Origin: CAIUMH01 sp963758555
GTDB lineage: Bacteria; Actinomycetota; Acidimicrobiia; Acidimicrobiales; RAAP-2
Direction of reading: 5' to 3'
Assembly: GCA_963758555.1 (NCBI GenBank)
Contig: CAVWVW010000009.1
Span: forward strand, 1-9,537
DNA: 9,537 bases
The stretch's first letter is position 1. Each line of letters opens with the position of its first letter. Made by a program: the position numbers and the translations under genes. The notes beneath the pieces are model-generated. The model was given only the letters and a program-made list of their open reading frames with translations. It did no database searches and was not told the origin of the DNA. Below, one piece after another: positions 1 to 6,459 of this stretch.

Positions 1-152
1 CCGAGCTCGGACCCTCGACGACCGAGGTGACCCTCACCTACGACTGGACGGCGGTGCCTGATCCTGGGCGGCTCGAGGTGGACTTTCCGCCCTTCGGCCC
101 TGAGCATCTCAGCAACTCGCTGGAGCATCTCGCCGAGCTGGCCGCTTCGTAG
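1..152 (+). CDS. SRPBCC (START-like) family protein, C-terminal end
   Basis: The window begins inside this gene. Codons start at base 3 and run to the TAG at 150-152, giving 49 residues. The tail contains T-E-V-T-L-T-Y-D-W, then a D-F-P-P-F-G segment, then an amphipathic ending (EHLSNSLEHLAELAAS). This pattern of a last beta strand followed by a long C-terminal helix is typical of SRPBCC proteins (polyketide cyclase/AHSA1-like), small cytoplasmic proteins with a hydrophobic ligand cavity. The ligand cannot be told from this fragment. The following gene is in the same direction after a gap of about 105 bases that contains its ribosome binding site. The family call rests on a recalled resemblance of the C-terminal motif only. 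Confidence 0.7.
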   Translation, partial: ELGPSTTEVTLTYDWTAVPDPGRLEVDFPPFGPEHLSNSLEHLAELAAS

Positions 153-242
153 GCTCGAGGTGCGGCTCTGAGCTGGTGGCGATCCTGCTTCCTCGTCGCC
201 CGCGAGCAGGTGCGGAGCGACTAAGCCTCCGGCTTCGATGGT

Positions 243-249
243 GGGAGGA
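243..249 (+). promoter_or_regulatory. Ribosome binding site for the membrane protein at 258
   Basis: The sequence GGGAGGA lies 8 bases before the GTG at 258. It is a strong Shine-Dalgarno match and fixes that non-ATG start. Confidence 0.65.
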
Positions 250-257
250 TCGTCGCT

Positions 258-557
258 GTGGACGACCCGCCGGCATTGCAAGACAACAGGCACTGGAGGA
301 CGGCTGTCTGGTCGCTCAGGGTCGGGTTTGGGGGCCTCTTGGTGGTGGGTGGCGGGCTCGTGGCGCTGGCGGTGGGAGGCACGCCGTGGATCCTCGCCGT
401 CGGGATGATCATCTGGCTCTCGGCCGCTACCGTGACGCTGACCGGCGTGCTCCGGTGTCACCACGAGCTCGCCACGCCGCGTCCCGGCCTCTGGCCGATG
501 CGGTTCATGCTGCTGCGCGACACCGTCCGCGCTCGACCGACGCGAAGAGCGTCATGA
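258..557 (+). CDS. Small two-helix membrane protein
   Basis: This predicts a 99-residue protein starting at GTG, supported by GGGAGGA 8 bases upstream. Residues about 23-42 (glycine/valine/leucine rich) and about 45-65 form two probable transmembrane helices separated by a short G-T-P-W turn. The C-terminal third is basic, with an arginine-rich end, suggesting a cytoplasmic tail. I do not recognise the family and infer no function. The stop codon sits in the palindrome TCATGA (552-557), which also supplies the stop of the convergent minus-strand gene. The gene is probably real: it has a good ribosome binding site, a clear hydrophobic profile and a tight fit against its neighbour. Short GC-rich reading frames can mislead. 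Confidence 0.6.
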   Translation: MDDPPALQDNRHWRTAVWSLRVGFGGLLVVGGGLVALAVGGTPWILAVGMIIWLSAATVTLTGVLRCHHELATPRPGLWPMRFMLLRDTVRARPTRRAS

Positions 558-773
558 CGAGGGCGTCGCTGCCCAGCGCCTGAGGGCGATTCCCGACCAG
601 ATGATCTCGACGACGCCGAAGGGCCAGGCACCGGAGAGGAAGCCGTAGGCGCTCGACAAGAGGCAGCCCACGGCGAACAAGAAGATGAAGAGACGCCCTC
701 GGCGCTCCAAGGCGTACATCGCCATCATGAAGGAGACGGCGCACACGCCATAGAGGGTGACGCCGAGGTTCAC
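552..773 (-). CDS. Small conserved actinobacterial membrane protein
   Basis: This predicts 73 residues starting at GTG (771-773). There are two hydrophobic helices, about residues 5-20 and 28-48, joined by an A-L-E-R-R-G-R loop. They are followed by a conserved-looking block, Y-G-F-L-S-G-A-W-P-F-G-V-V-E, and the ending I-A-L-R-R-W. The 'GxWPFGVVE ... ALRRW' pattern is one I recall from small uncharacterised membrane proteins of actinobacteria. No function is known to me. It lies 57 bases behind the DUF1905 gene in the same direction, so it may be the last gene of the sigma-factor operon. No strong ribosome binding site precedes the start, so the start is uncertain. Its stop overlaps the stop of the convergent gene in TCATGA. 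Confidence 0.7.
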   Translation of the reverse strand: MNLGVTLYGVCAVSFMMAMYALERRGRLFIFLFAVGCLLSSAYGFLSGAWPFGVVEIIWSGIALRRWAATPSS

Positions 774-830
774 GAGATCGTCGAGGCCAGTGTGGTGCCA
801 GCCGCTCGGAGCCCGACCGTCAGGGGGTGC

Positions 831-1175
831 TCACGATTGGGAGAGTCGCTCAGTGATCGTCACGACGACCTCATCGCCTGCCTCCTTGCCGAGCTGCTTG
901 CGAAGTGCAGCCTTGATGGGGAGTTTGTGGGTCCCATCACCGAGGGCCATGAACGAGCTCTGGAAGGGCACGTGGTCCACGGTCCCTCTCACCTTCACGA
1001 GACCCTTGGTCCCGAAGAACTCGGCGGAGCCCTCCATCACGACGTAGGTCCAGCTGCCCTTGCTCGGGCTCTTCTGCAAGGTGGCTCGGAACGATGCGTG
1101 GATCGCTTGGGCACGCGATCGGTCGGGTGATCTGTCGTCACGAGTCGCTGGCTGGCTGCTCACGCCCGCGATCAC
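831..1175 (-). CDS. DUF1905 domain-containing protein
   Basis: This predicts 114 residues. From about residue 27 to 110 it matches the DUF1905 fold: F-R-A-T-L-Q-K, S-W-T-Y-V-V-M, E-F-F-G-T-K-G-L-V-K-V-R-G-T-V-D, F-Q-S-S-F-M-A-L-G-D-G-T-H-K-L-P-I-K, then L-R-K-Q-L-G-K-E-A-G-D-E-V-V-V. DUF1905 is a small all-beta domain, often found alone or fused to a YdeI/OmpD-associated segment; its biochemical role is unknown. The GTG start at 1173-1175 overlaps the TGA of the anti-sigma gene (GTGA), implying translational coupling. The first 26 residues are hydrophilic and lie outside the domain. A GTG at 1161-1163 is an alternative start. Its place as the third gene of a sigma/anti-sigma operon is unusual and suggests co-regulation, though not necessarily a role in signalling. 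Confidence 0.85.
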   Translation of the reverse strand: MIAGVSSQPATRDDRSPDRSRAQAIHASFRATLQKSPSKGSWTYVVMEGSAEFFGTKGLVKVRGTVDHVPFQSSFMALGDGTHKLPIKAALRKQLGKEAGDEVVVTITERLSQS

Positions 1176-1429
1176 TCGTCCGTGTTGCGGTACTGCTCGA
1201 AGAGATCGGTGAGGCCTTCGAGCACCTCTGGATCAAGATCCTCGGGCTGCACTTGGCCACTCAAGGCGATGGTGGCTCTGACCTGCTCGAGATAGGCGGC
1301 GCAGGCATCGCAGCCCCGGAGGTGGCGCTCGAGGCGCCGTCGATTAGCGCGAGACAGAGAGCCTTCGAGGTAGTCGCTGATGAGCTCCACCGCTTCTCGG
1401 CAGACGAGAGGTGCGTGCCTGAGTTTCAT
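1172..1429 (-). CDS. Zinc-binding anti-sigma factor (zf-HC2 type)
   Basis: This is an 85-residue cytoplasmic protein. The zinc signature H-x3-C-x2-C is intact (H-L-R-G-C-D-A-C, residues 36-43 from this start), preceded by the usual first cysteine (L-V-C-R-E-A-V, residue 10) and the helix L-I-S-D-Y-L-E-G-S-L. This is the core of the zf-HC2/ZAS domain that clamps ECF sigma factors. There is no transmembrane helix, so it is a soluble anti-sigma factor, possibly redox- or metal-responsive as in RsrA-type proteins (family knowledge, not shown here). I chose the ATG at 1427-1429 over the GTG at 1433-1435. The ATG overlaps the sigma-factor stop as ATGA and has AAAGGA at a good distance. The end overlaps the DUF1905 start. 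Its cognate partner is almost certainly the adjacent sigma factor. Confidence 0.9.
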   Translation of the reverse strand: MKLRHAPLVCREAVELISDYLEGSLSRANRRRLERHLRGCDACAAYLEQVRATIALSGQVQPEDLDPEVLEGLTDLFEQYRNTDE

Positions 1430-2025
1430 TGCCACGATCCTTTCACCGAGTCCTCGATCGAAGCGCGAACCTTCGCCCGTGCGCGATGCAGGATCACCCT
1501 GACGTTGCCCTCACTGATACCGAGGAGGTCAGCGACCTCCGCCGTTGACAGTCCTTCGACGTCTCGGAGGGTTACGACTGCTTGGCCGGACGCATCGAGG
1601 GAATCGATCGCGGCGCGGACCGCGGCGAGCACGGCCACCCGATCGAGCTGGCCGTCGATGAGCTCGGTGAACGGCACGGGGGGATCCGACCACATCCCGG
1701 CCTGGTTGAAACGGGAGGGATCGACAGTCGAGGCAAGGTCGTCGCTCGGCAGCGAGACGCTCCGGTGTTCGCGGATCCCGATCGAACGGGCGCGGTTCGA
1801 GCAGATCCTCAGGAGCCAGGTCTTGAAGCTCGACCGACCCTCGAACCGCTCGATCCCCTTGAGCACCGCGATCCAGGTCTCCTGGGCCACGTCCTCGGCC
1901 GTGGCGTCACTGCCGACGTAGAGCCGTGCGACGCGCACCAGCACGCTCTGGTAGCGCGTGACGATCTCGACGAAGGCGCTCTGGTCGCCTCCGAGCATCT
2001 TGTCGAGCAGCTGCGCGTCCTCCAT
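1426..2025 (-). CDS. ECF-type RNA polymerase sigma-70 factor
   Basis: This is a 199-residue sigma factor containing only the two domains of the ECF subfamily. Region 2 spans about residues 12-83, with the core-binding and -10-recognition helix A-E-D-V-A-Q-E-T-W-I-A-V-L followed by F-E-G-R-S-S-F-K-T-W-L-L-R-I. Region 4 spans about residues 130-192, with the helix-turn-helix L-S-T-A-E-V-A-D-L-L-G-I-S-E-G-N-V-R-V-I-L-H-R-A-R for -35 recognition. The linker (residues 100-125) is proline- and tryptophan-containing (W-S-D-P-P), as in many actinobacterial members. ATG start, with AGGG 8 bases before it. It overlaps the anti-sigma gene by 4 bases, the standard sigma/anti-sigma pairing. It is transcribed divergently from the secreted beta-propeller gene, which is a candidate regulon member, and may autoregulate from the shared region. 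The exact ECF group is not assigned. Confidence 0.93.
   Translation of the reverse strand: MEDAQLLDKMLGGDQSAFVEIVTRYQSVLVRVARLYVGSDATAEDVAQETWIAVLKGIERFEGRSSFKTWLLRICSNRARSIGIREHRSVSLPSDDLASTVDPSRFNQAGMWSDPPVPFTELIDGQLDRVAVLAAVRAAIDSLDASGQAVVTLRDVEGLSTAEVADLLGISEGNVRVILHRARAKVRASIEDSVKGSWQ
1438..1443 (-). promoter_or_regulatory. Ribosome binding site deciding the anti-sigma start
   Basis: On the minus strand this reads AAAGGA, 8 bases before the ATG at 1429. The in-frame GTG at 1435 would be only 2 bases away, so the site favours the ATG. It lies within the last codons of the sigma-factor gene. Confidence 0.55.
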
Positions 2026-2093
2026 CTCTCGGACCCTACAAGAGGGCTCCGATCATCACGATGAAACGCGTGGGCGACTCGTGGTGACTGTTC

Positions 2094-2110
2094 ATGGGCA
2101 ACGCGCCCAT
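2094..2110 (+). repeat. Inverted repeat in the leader of the beta-propeller gene
   Basis: The perfect 6-base arms ATGGGC (2094-2099) and GCCCAT (2105-2110) flank a 5-base spacer. The repeat ends 7 bases before the ribosome binding site of the gene at 2131. It could be an operator or a small leader hairpin. The left arm touches the GTTCAT element. Confidence 0.4.
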
Positions 2111-2117
2111 CACTCAC

Positions 2118-2124
2118 GAAGGAG
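2118..2124 (+). promoter_or_regulatory. Ribosome binding site of the beta-propeller gene
   Basis: GAAGGAG lies 6 bases before the ATG at 2131. It is a near-perfect Shine-Dalgarno sequence and fixes the start. Confidence 0.75.
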
Positions 2125-2130
2125 CACGTC

Positions 2131-3285
2131 ATGAACTTGAAGCACGCACTCGGGGCTCTGAGCGCCACGACCCTCGCCGTCGGGTTCGGCACAGGAGCCC
2201 TCTCTCTCACAGCGGTCGCTGGTGCCAGCACGCCCGACGCAGCAACCACGCACACCCATGCCGTCTTCCTCGAGACCGACGGAACCACTGGTAACGCCGT
2301 CTTGAGCTACGCCCGCTCCACTGATGGGACGATCTCCCTGGCCGGTACCTTCGCTACCGGCGGCCTCGGTGGCGTGGCCTCGGGCGCCACCGCTGACCCT
2401 CTGGCTTCTCAGGGTGGCCTTGCTCTCGTCGATGGGGGCAAGAGCCTGGTGTCGGTCAACGCGGGCAGCGACACGGTCTCGGTGTTCGCCGTGCAGGGGA
2501 CCTCGCTCAGGCTCACCCAGACCATCGCGTCTGGTGGCTCGTTCCCGGTCAGCGTCGCGGCCGACGGCACCTCGGTCGCCGTCTTGAACGCAGGGGGCGC
2601 TGGCAGCGTGGCACTCTTCCGCCTCGATGGCCACCAGCTGAAGGCGAGGGCTTCGCAGACGCGCTCGCTGCAGCTGACCAACACGACCCCGCCGGACTTC
2701 CTCCACGGTGCAGGTCAGATCGGCTTCACCCCAGATGGCGCACACCTGATCGTGACGACCAAGGCGTCGTCGAGCTCCTATGAGGTCTTCAACGTCTCAT
2801 CGTCAGGCTCGCTCAGCGCCTCCCCCGTGGTCACCCCCAGCGCCACGCCGGTTCCCTTCGCCTTCTCCTTCGACGCAGCGGGTCACCTCGTGGCAGCCGA
2901 AGCGGCGACGAGCAAGGTGAGCACGTACACGGTGAACGCCGATGGGTCGCTGACCAACCTGGGCTCGGTGGCTGATGGCGCTACAGCCCTCTGCTGGATC
3001 ACGGAGGCCCGGGGTGTGTTCTACGGCTCGAACGCCGGGAGCGGCACGGTGAGCAGCTTCACGGTCAACGGCTCCGGGGCCCCGATCCTCGATGCCGCGA
3101 CCGCGGCGACGACGCACCCCGGGACGACTGACTCGGCTGCGACGCCGAACGGGAAGTTCCTTTACGTCGAGAGCGGTGGCAGCGGTGCCGTCGATGGGTT
3201 TCGCGTCAACGCGAATGGTTCGCTGACGCCGATCGAGACGATCTGGAACGTCCCGGTTGCCTCTGAGGGCATCGCCGTCAGCTGA
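2131..3285 (+). CDS. Secreted lactonase-like beta-propeller protein
   Basis: This predicts 384 residues with a Sec signal peptide: M-N-L-K-H, a hydrophobic stretch to about residue 30, and a likely cut after A-G-A at residue 32. The mature part is a run of beta-propeller blades of the lactonase/YncE/6-phosphogluconolactonase-like superfamily. Recurrent strands include S-V-N-A-G-S-D-T-V-S-V-F, S-V-A-A-D-G-T-S-V-A-V-L-N, I-G-F-T-P-D-G-A-H-L-I-V-T-T, S-T-Y-T-V-N-A-D-G-S-L-T, G-S-N-A-G-S-G-T-V-S-S-F-T-V-N, and A-T-P-N-G-K-F-L-Y-V-E-S. Family members are often extracellular; most lack proven enzyme activity, so 'lactonase' names the fold rather than a reaction. It is a single gene with a strong ribosome binding site, divergent from the ECF sigma operon and followed by a long hairpin. 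It could be an exported protein controlled by that sigma factor (inference). The frame is intact throughout. Confidence 0.85.
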   Translation: MNLKHALGALSATTLAVGFGTGALSLTAVAGASTPDAATTHTHAVFLETDGTTGNAVLSYARSTDGTISLAGTFATGGLGGVASGATADPLASQGGLALVDGGKSLVSVNAGSDTVSVFAVQGTSLRLTQTIASGGSFPVSVAADGTSVAVLNAGGAGSVALFRLDGHQLKARASQTRSLQLTNTTPPDFLHGAGQIGFTPDGAHLIVTTKASSSSYEVFNVSSSGSLSASPVVTPSATPVPFAFSFDAAGHLVAAEAATSKVSTYTVNADGSLTNLGSVADGATALCWITEARGVFYGSNAGSGTVSSFTVNGSGAPILDAATAATTHPGTTDSAATPNGKFLYVESGGSGAVDGFRVNANGSLTPIETIWNVPVASEGIAVS

Positions 3286-3590
3286 TCCCACCGCGGATCA
3301 CCTCCTCTCCACAAGCGAGGATGCCAGGCCGTGCGCCGGTGCCGAGAGGCACCGGCGCACGGCCTGGTCTGACCGCGCTCGGCCCACCGGTCTGCTTCGT
3401 TGCTCCACACCGCTTCGCCGAGCGTGGAGGCGTCCTCGCCCGGCGGCACCACGCCTCGTGGGCTCTCGCACATCGTGGGCCATGCGGCTGCCTCTTTGGT
3501 CGAGGCGTCGCGGCGAGCTCCGCCTCGGTAGCGTGGCTGAACGGTGGACCTGCGAACACGGATCGAGCTGAGCTGCATCGGCAGGCGGAG
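3286..3590. other. Intergenic region with a large hairpin and no convincing gene
   Basis: These 305 bases separate the propeller gene from the broken substrate-binding protein gene. Apart from the 20-bp hairpin at 3324-3367 I see only GC-rich sequence without a credible coding pattern on either strand. The long open frames here are antisense or out-of-frame by-products of base composition. Any promoter for the gene at 3591 should lie here, but no box is recognisable. Confidence 0.5.
3324..3367 (+). terminator. Perfect 20-bp stem-loop, probable terminator
   Basis: The arms at 3324-3343 and 3348-3367 are exact reverse complements over 20 bases, closed by a GAGA loop, which fits the stable GNRA tetraloop class. 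A G-U pair could extend the stem by one. It starts 38 bases after the propeller stop codon. No T-run follows, as is common for hairpin-type terminators described in actinobacteria, so it may stop transcription or protect the 3' end of the propeller mRNA. A protein-binding palindrome or mobile repeat is an alternative. Confidence 0.65.
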
Positions 3591-4632
3591 GTGGTGAGGC
3601 CTGCCCCCTACCTCGTCGGCGTCTTGGACGACACCGGCTCGTCGGCTGGACGAGGGCTCGAGCGCTGGCTGCGGCTCGCCACCGACGACCTCCTGGCGAA
3701 CGGTCGCCTTGACCGGGAGGTCGAGCTCGTGCACGCTGAGGGCCTCGGTCTGCCGCAGGGGACTGCCGCCAACGTCCAGCGGGCCTTCGGCGAGCTCGTC
3801 GACCATGACGTGCTCTTGATCGTGGGTCCCGCCATCGGCGACAACGCGCTCGGTGGCGACACCTCTGGCCGAGGCATCCGAGGTGCCCACCATCAATTGG
3901 GCAGGCACCGAAAGAGCGCGGGGCGAGTGGATGTTCCACCTCCAGGTGGGCTCGCACGAGGACGAGTCGCTGGTCCTCGCCCGCCACCTGTGCGACCTCG
4001 GCGCCACGCGCGTGGGGGTGATCTTCGACCGATCGCCCATCGGGAGGCGCCACCTCTCGTTCTTCGTCGATGAGGCGGAGCTGCTCGGTCTCACGATCGG
4101 CGCGACGGCTTCGATCCCCCCGCTCGCTGCTGACGCTCAGCTCGAAGCCGTCGCCGCGACGGACTGCGACGCCGTCTGCTACCTCGGGCTCGGCCTGTCT
4201 GCTCCCGCGGTGGCACGAGGGCTTCACGCAGCTGGCTTCGAGGGTCCTCGTGCGATGAATACCGCCGGGCTCCGGGGCTGGGATCCCGCGTTCGCCGCTG
4301 CGATCGACGGGTTCTGGTATCTCGACATGGCCTCGGAGCACAACGAGGAGCTGCGACGACTCTCCGAACGTCAGCACCTGAGCTTTCGAGAGGCAGCAGG
4401 TGCTTCTCGCGGGTGGGATCTCGGCCGCTTGGTGGCCGAAGGGCTGGCCCGGGCCCCCGAGCGAACCCGTGAGGGTGTGCGCAACGGTCTCGAGCTGATC
4501 AAGTGGCTCTCCGCCGCCGAGGGCTATGAGGGGACCCAGCTCGGCTTCGGTCATCGAGATCGAGGTGCGCTCCATGGCCGCTACCTCGTCGTGCGCCGAT
4601 GGGTGGATGGAGAGTCGGTGGAGGCCCGCTGA
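3591..4632 (+). pseudogene. Substrate-binding protein (branched-chain amino acid ABC type), frameshifted
   Basis: Two adjoining frames make one protein of the periplasmic-binding-protein type-1 fold (Peripla_BP_6/LivJ-like). The first part runs from GTG 3591 (or 3594): Y-L-V-G-V-L-D-D-T-G-S-S-A-G-R, then L-L-I-V-G-P-A-I-G-D-N-A-L. The second continues from 3853: V-A-T-P-L-A-E-A-S-E-V-P-T-I-N-W-A-G-T-E, then R-V-G-V-I-F-D-R-S-P-I-G-R-R and V-C-Y-L-G-L-G, ending at 4632. Removing one G at 3852-3853 joins them into 346 residues, a complete lobe pair. There is no signal peptide or lipobox before the first beta strand. Similar signal-less proteins are annotated as ABC substrate-binding proteins in actinobacteria but may act inside the cell. 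No permease or ATPase genes are adjacent. The extra G is either a sequence error or a disabling mutation. The start is weakly defined, with GGAGG very close to the GTG codons. Confidence 0.8.
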
Positions 4633-4791
4633 GCGATCCGTCGCCACAGGCCAGGTCTGCGCGGCCGGGCCATCCTCCACCGGGCGCAATCGCAGTGGTC
4701 CGTCACGTGGTCGCAACGAATCCTTGATCGTCAGAGCGTGCTTCGCAGGCGGATCTCGAAGAGCCTTCTGCCGTGGCACCGCTGACGAGCG

Positions 4792-5658
4792 TCAGGACAG
4801 CCCGAGTCGCGCCGAGAGCGAAGCGATGTAGTCGATGTGTGCGCCAAGCGTCCGAAGGCCCAGCCTCATGGTCACGACGGTCAGGTGCGTCCCTCCTCGC
4901 TCGCGCCAGTCCTCGATCTCGTCGAGCAGCTCGCCCACGTCTCCGCCACTCAGCGCGACGTACTCGCCCCCGAATCGATCCGCATCTCTCCCGGCTTCCA
5001 CCACCCGCTCGCGGATCTCAGTCCAGATCCGAACCGACGAGTCGGTGCCTCCGCCGAAGAAGATGAACCCGTCAGCGAGCCGAGCGGCTCGCTCATGGGC
5101 CTTCGGGCCGTTGCCACCGAGCCAGATCGGGATGGGGCCGGAGGGCTTGGGCAGGAGTGAGGCTCGGTCGATTCGATCGAAGCGACCTGAGAACTCGACG
5201 ATCGGCTCCGAGAACAGGCGGCGGAGCAGCTCGATCTGCTCTTCTTGTCGAGCCCCACGCGTGTGGAAGTCCTCCCCGAGTGCCTCGTACTCCACCGGGT
5301 TCCAGCCGACGCCCACGCCCAAGCGGAGACGCCCGTTCGAGAAAAGGTCGACGTCTGCTGCTTGGCGAGCCACCAGCGCGGTCTGACGTTGCGGCAGGAT
5401 CAGGATGCCCGTGGCGAACTCGATTCGCTCTGTGACGCCGGCGAGGTAGCTGAACATGACGAAAGGATCATGGAAGGGGTCGTTCTCGTCGTAGGGACCA
5501 GAGAAGGGGGGTGTCCGATCTTCGAGCACTGCGCCGAGCACGTGGTCGTAGGCGAGGAGGTGGTCAAAGCCCAGCGCTTCGACCGCTTGGCCAAACGTCA
5601 GCACCGCCGTCGGATCGCCGCCCAGCTCGATCTGGGGATACGCAACGCCAAGCTTCAT
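4792..5658 (-). CDS. LLM-class (F420-dependent type) oxidoreductase
   Basis: This predicts 288 residues with the luciferase-like TIM-barrel fold. The N-terminus M-K-L-G-V-A-Y-P-Q is the first strand. The segment A-L-G-F-D-H-L-L-A-Y-D-H-V (about 28-40) and the run R-I-E-F-A-T-G-I-L-I-L-P-Q-R (about 78-91) are classic. G-R-L-R-L-G-V-G-V-G-W-N-P-V-E-Y-E-A-L-G (109-128) is the hallmark of F420-dependent LLM oxidoreductases, followed by I-P-I-W-L-G-G-N (176-183). Such enzymes transfer hydride between coenzyme F420 (sometimes FMN) and varied substrates in the cytoplasm; the substrate here cannot be predicted. ATG start with GAGGA 5 bases upstream. It converges on the substrate-binding protein gene with a 159-base gap in which I see no clear terminator. 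The frame is intact. It appears to be a single-gene unit. Confidence 0.92.
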   Translation of the reverse strand: MKLGVAYPQIELGGDPTAVLTFGQAVEALGFDHLLAYDHVLGAVLEDRTPPFSGPYDENDPFHDPFVMFSYLAGVTERIEFATGILILPQRQTALVARQAADVDLFSNGRLRLGVGVGWNPVEYEALGEDFHTRGARQEEQIELLRRLFSEPIVEFSGRFDRIDRASLLPKPSGPIPIWLGGNGPKAHERAARLADGFIFFGGGTDSSVRIWTEIRERVVEAGRDADRFGGEYVALSGGDVGELLDEIEDWRERGGTHLTVVTMRLGLRTLGAHIDYIASLSARLGLS

Positions 5659-6123
5659 CTCGATCCTCGCCCTCTTCAGCAGCCCTGGTGCGAAGGTATC
5701 GAATTCCTGGTCTCAGCGTGGCAAGGCACAGCCCACCCACACCCGCACTCGCAACGAGACGCCATGGAGTGCAGATCAAATGCTCAAGCAGGTGCGATCG
5801 TCTCGGACGACCTTGGAACCGCTGCTGACCTCCTTCTGGCCATGACAGCCAGCAGCCCCACCGTTGTGGGCGGACTTCGGAGTCCTCAGACCAGCCACTG
5901 ACGTTGAGGCACATGTAGACGGTGCCATCGATCTGTTCCTCAACGGCATGCTGTCCAGAGATGGCACCTCCGGGTCCCGATGACACGGGAACTGCGACAG
6001 ACGATGACCTCAGTCGCCTGAGCGTCGCTTTGAAGTCTGAAGGTGGACGTGAGCAGGCCATGCACACCCCGCTCACGCCCAGTGGAGTGGCCTCACGCGG
6101 TTCCGCCCTCCAGCGGTGGACCC
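5659..6123. other. Intergenic region, 465 bases, no supported gene
   Basis: This should contain the promoter of the oxidoreductase gene (leftward from 5658). Short open frames exist on both strands but none shows a recognisable domain, membrane profile or good ribosome binding site. A small hairpin, GGACT (5872-5876) and AGTCC (5881-5885) with a 4-base loop, is visible. The region could hold gene remnants, but I recognise no homology. Confidence 0.4.
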
Positions 6124-6459
6124 TTACGCTGCTGGCAACGAAGCGAGCAGGACGCGAGAGCCACGACTCAATGGCGTACGCCGATCGCCATCAGGTACCG
6201 ACCGTCGTTCCAGCAGGACGTTCACGCTGTTGTATTGACGACGGTCTTTTGTCAGTGATTTCCGACAAATGTCACACAAGGTGGCGCTCAGGAAGTCCGC
6301 GATCGAGTACTCACCAGGTGCAAATTGGTACTCGTCCCAAAGTTGGAAGCCTTCGAGGATCTCTTGCGCTCGCCGTGGATCCAGTTGGAAGCCATCGCCT
6401 TGACCAGTGTGGAAGCTGAAGCAGTCCGCACAGACCTTGACTTTGACTTGCACGCCCAT
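6124..6459 (-). CDS. Small CxxC/CxxC putative zinc-binding protein
   Basis: This predicts 111 residues. Two cysteine pairs frame the core: V-C-A-D-C-F (C10, C13) near the start and L-C-D-I-C-R-K-S-L-T-K-D-R-R (C62, C65). Between them is an acidic, aromatic stretch with a regular helix (residues 28-40). The layout 'VCxDC ... Cx2C...L..DR' is one I recall from small uncharacterised proteins common in actinobacteria and their phages; a zinc ribbon-like fold is plausible. After residue 84 the tail is arginine-rich and may not be conserved. ATG start, with GGGGGTGA about 6 bases upstream. The gene is lower in GC (about 52% in sampled lines) than neighbours near 65%, and has no close partners, so it may have been acquired by transfer. 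Function unknown. Confidence 0.7.
   Translation of the reverse strand: MGVQVKVKVCADCFSFHTGQGDGFQLDPRRAQEILEGFQLWDEYQFAPGEYSIADFLSATLCDICRKSLTKDRRQYNSVNVLLERRSVPDGDRRTPLSRGSRVLLASLPAA

Larger units (their letters stand above)
2026..2130. promoter_or_regulatory. Divergent promoter region, sigma factor / beta-propeller gene
   Basis: These 105 bases must hold the promoters for both the sigma operon (leftward) and the propeller gene (rightward). ATGAAAC at 2061-2067 and its near mirror GTTCAT at 2090-2095 place two TGAA(A)C elements facing each other. TGAAC-like boxes resemble some ECF -35 elements, but I could not find a -10 partner at the usual distance for either, so no promoter is assigned. 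Confidence 0.4.

Noticed and set aside
1094..1921. A 275-codon plus-strand open frame over the sigma and anti-sigma genes
   Set aside because: It is antisense to well-supported genes and has low-complexity serine/arginine composition.
2110..2745. A 211-codon minus-strand open frame over the beta-propeller gene
   Set aside because: It is antisense to a gene with a strong ribosome binding site and signal peptide, and has no domain features.
3544..3597. A GTG at 3544 as the start of the substrate-binding protein in a different frame
   Set aside because: The frame ends at a TGA at 3595-3597 after 17 codons, and joining it to the binding protein would need another unproven shift.
3298..4779. A 493-codon open frame on the minus strand opposite the substrate-binding protein
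   Set aside because: Its product is arginine/proline rich without domains, and the opposite strand encodes a clearly recognisable protein. It is an antisense by-product of high GC.
5564..6076. A 170-codon minus-strand open frame running into the oxidoreductase gene
   Set aside because: It overlaps the oxidoreductase start region out of frame. The part outside it has no recognisable motif, and I could not link it to a transposase or other family.
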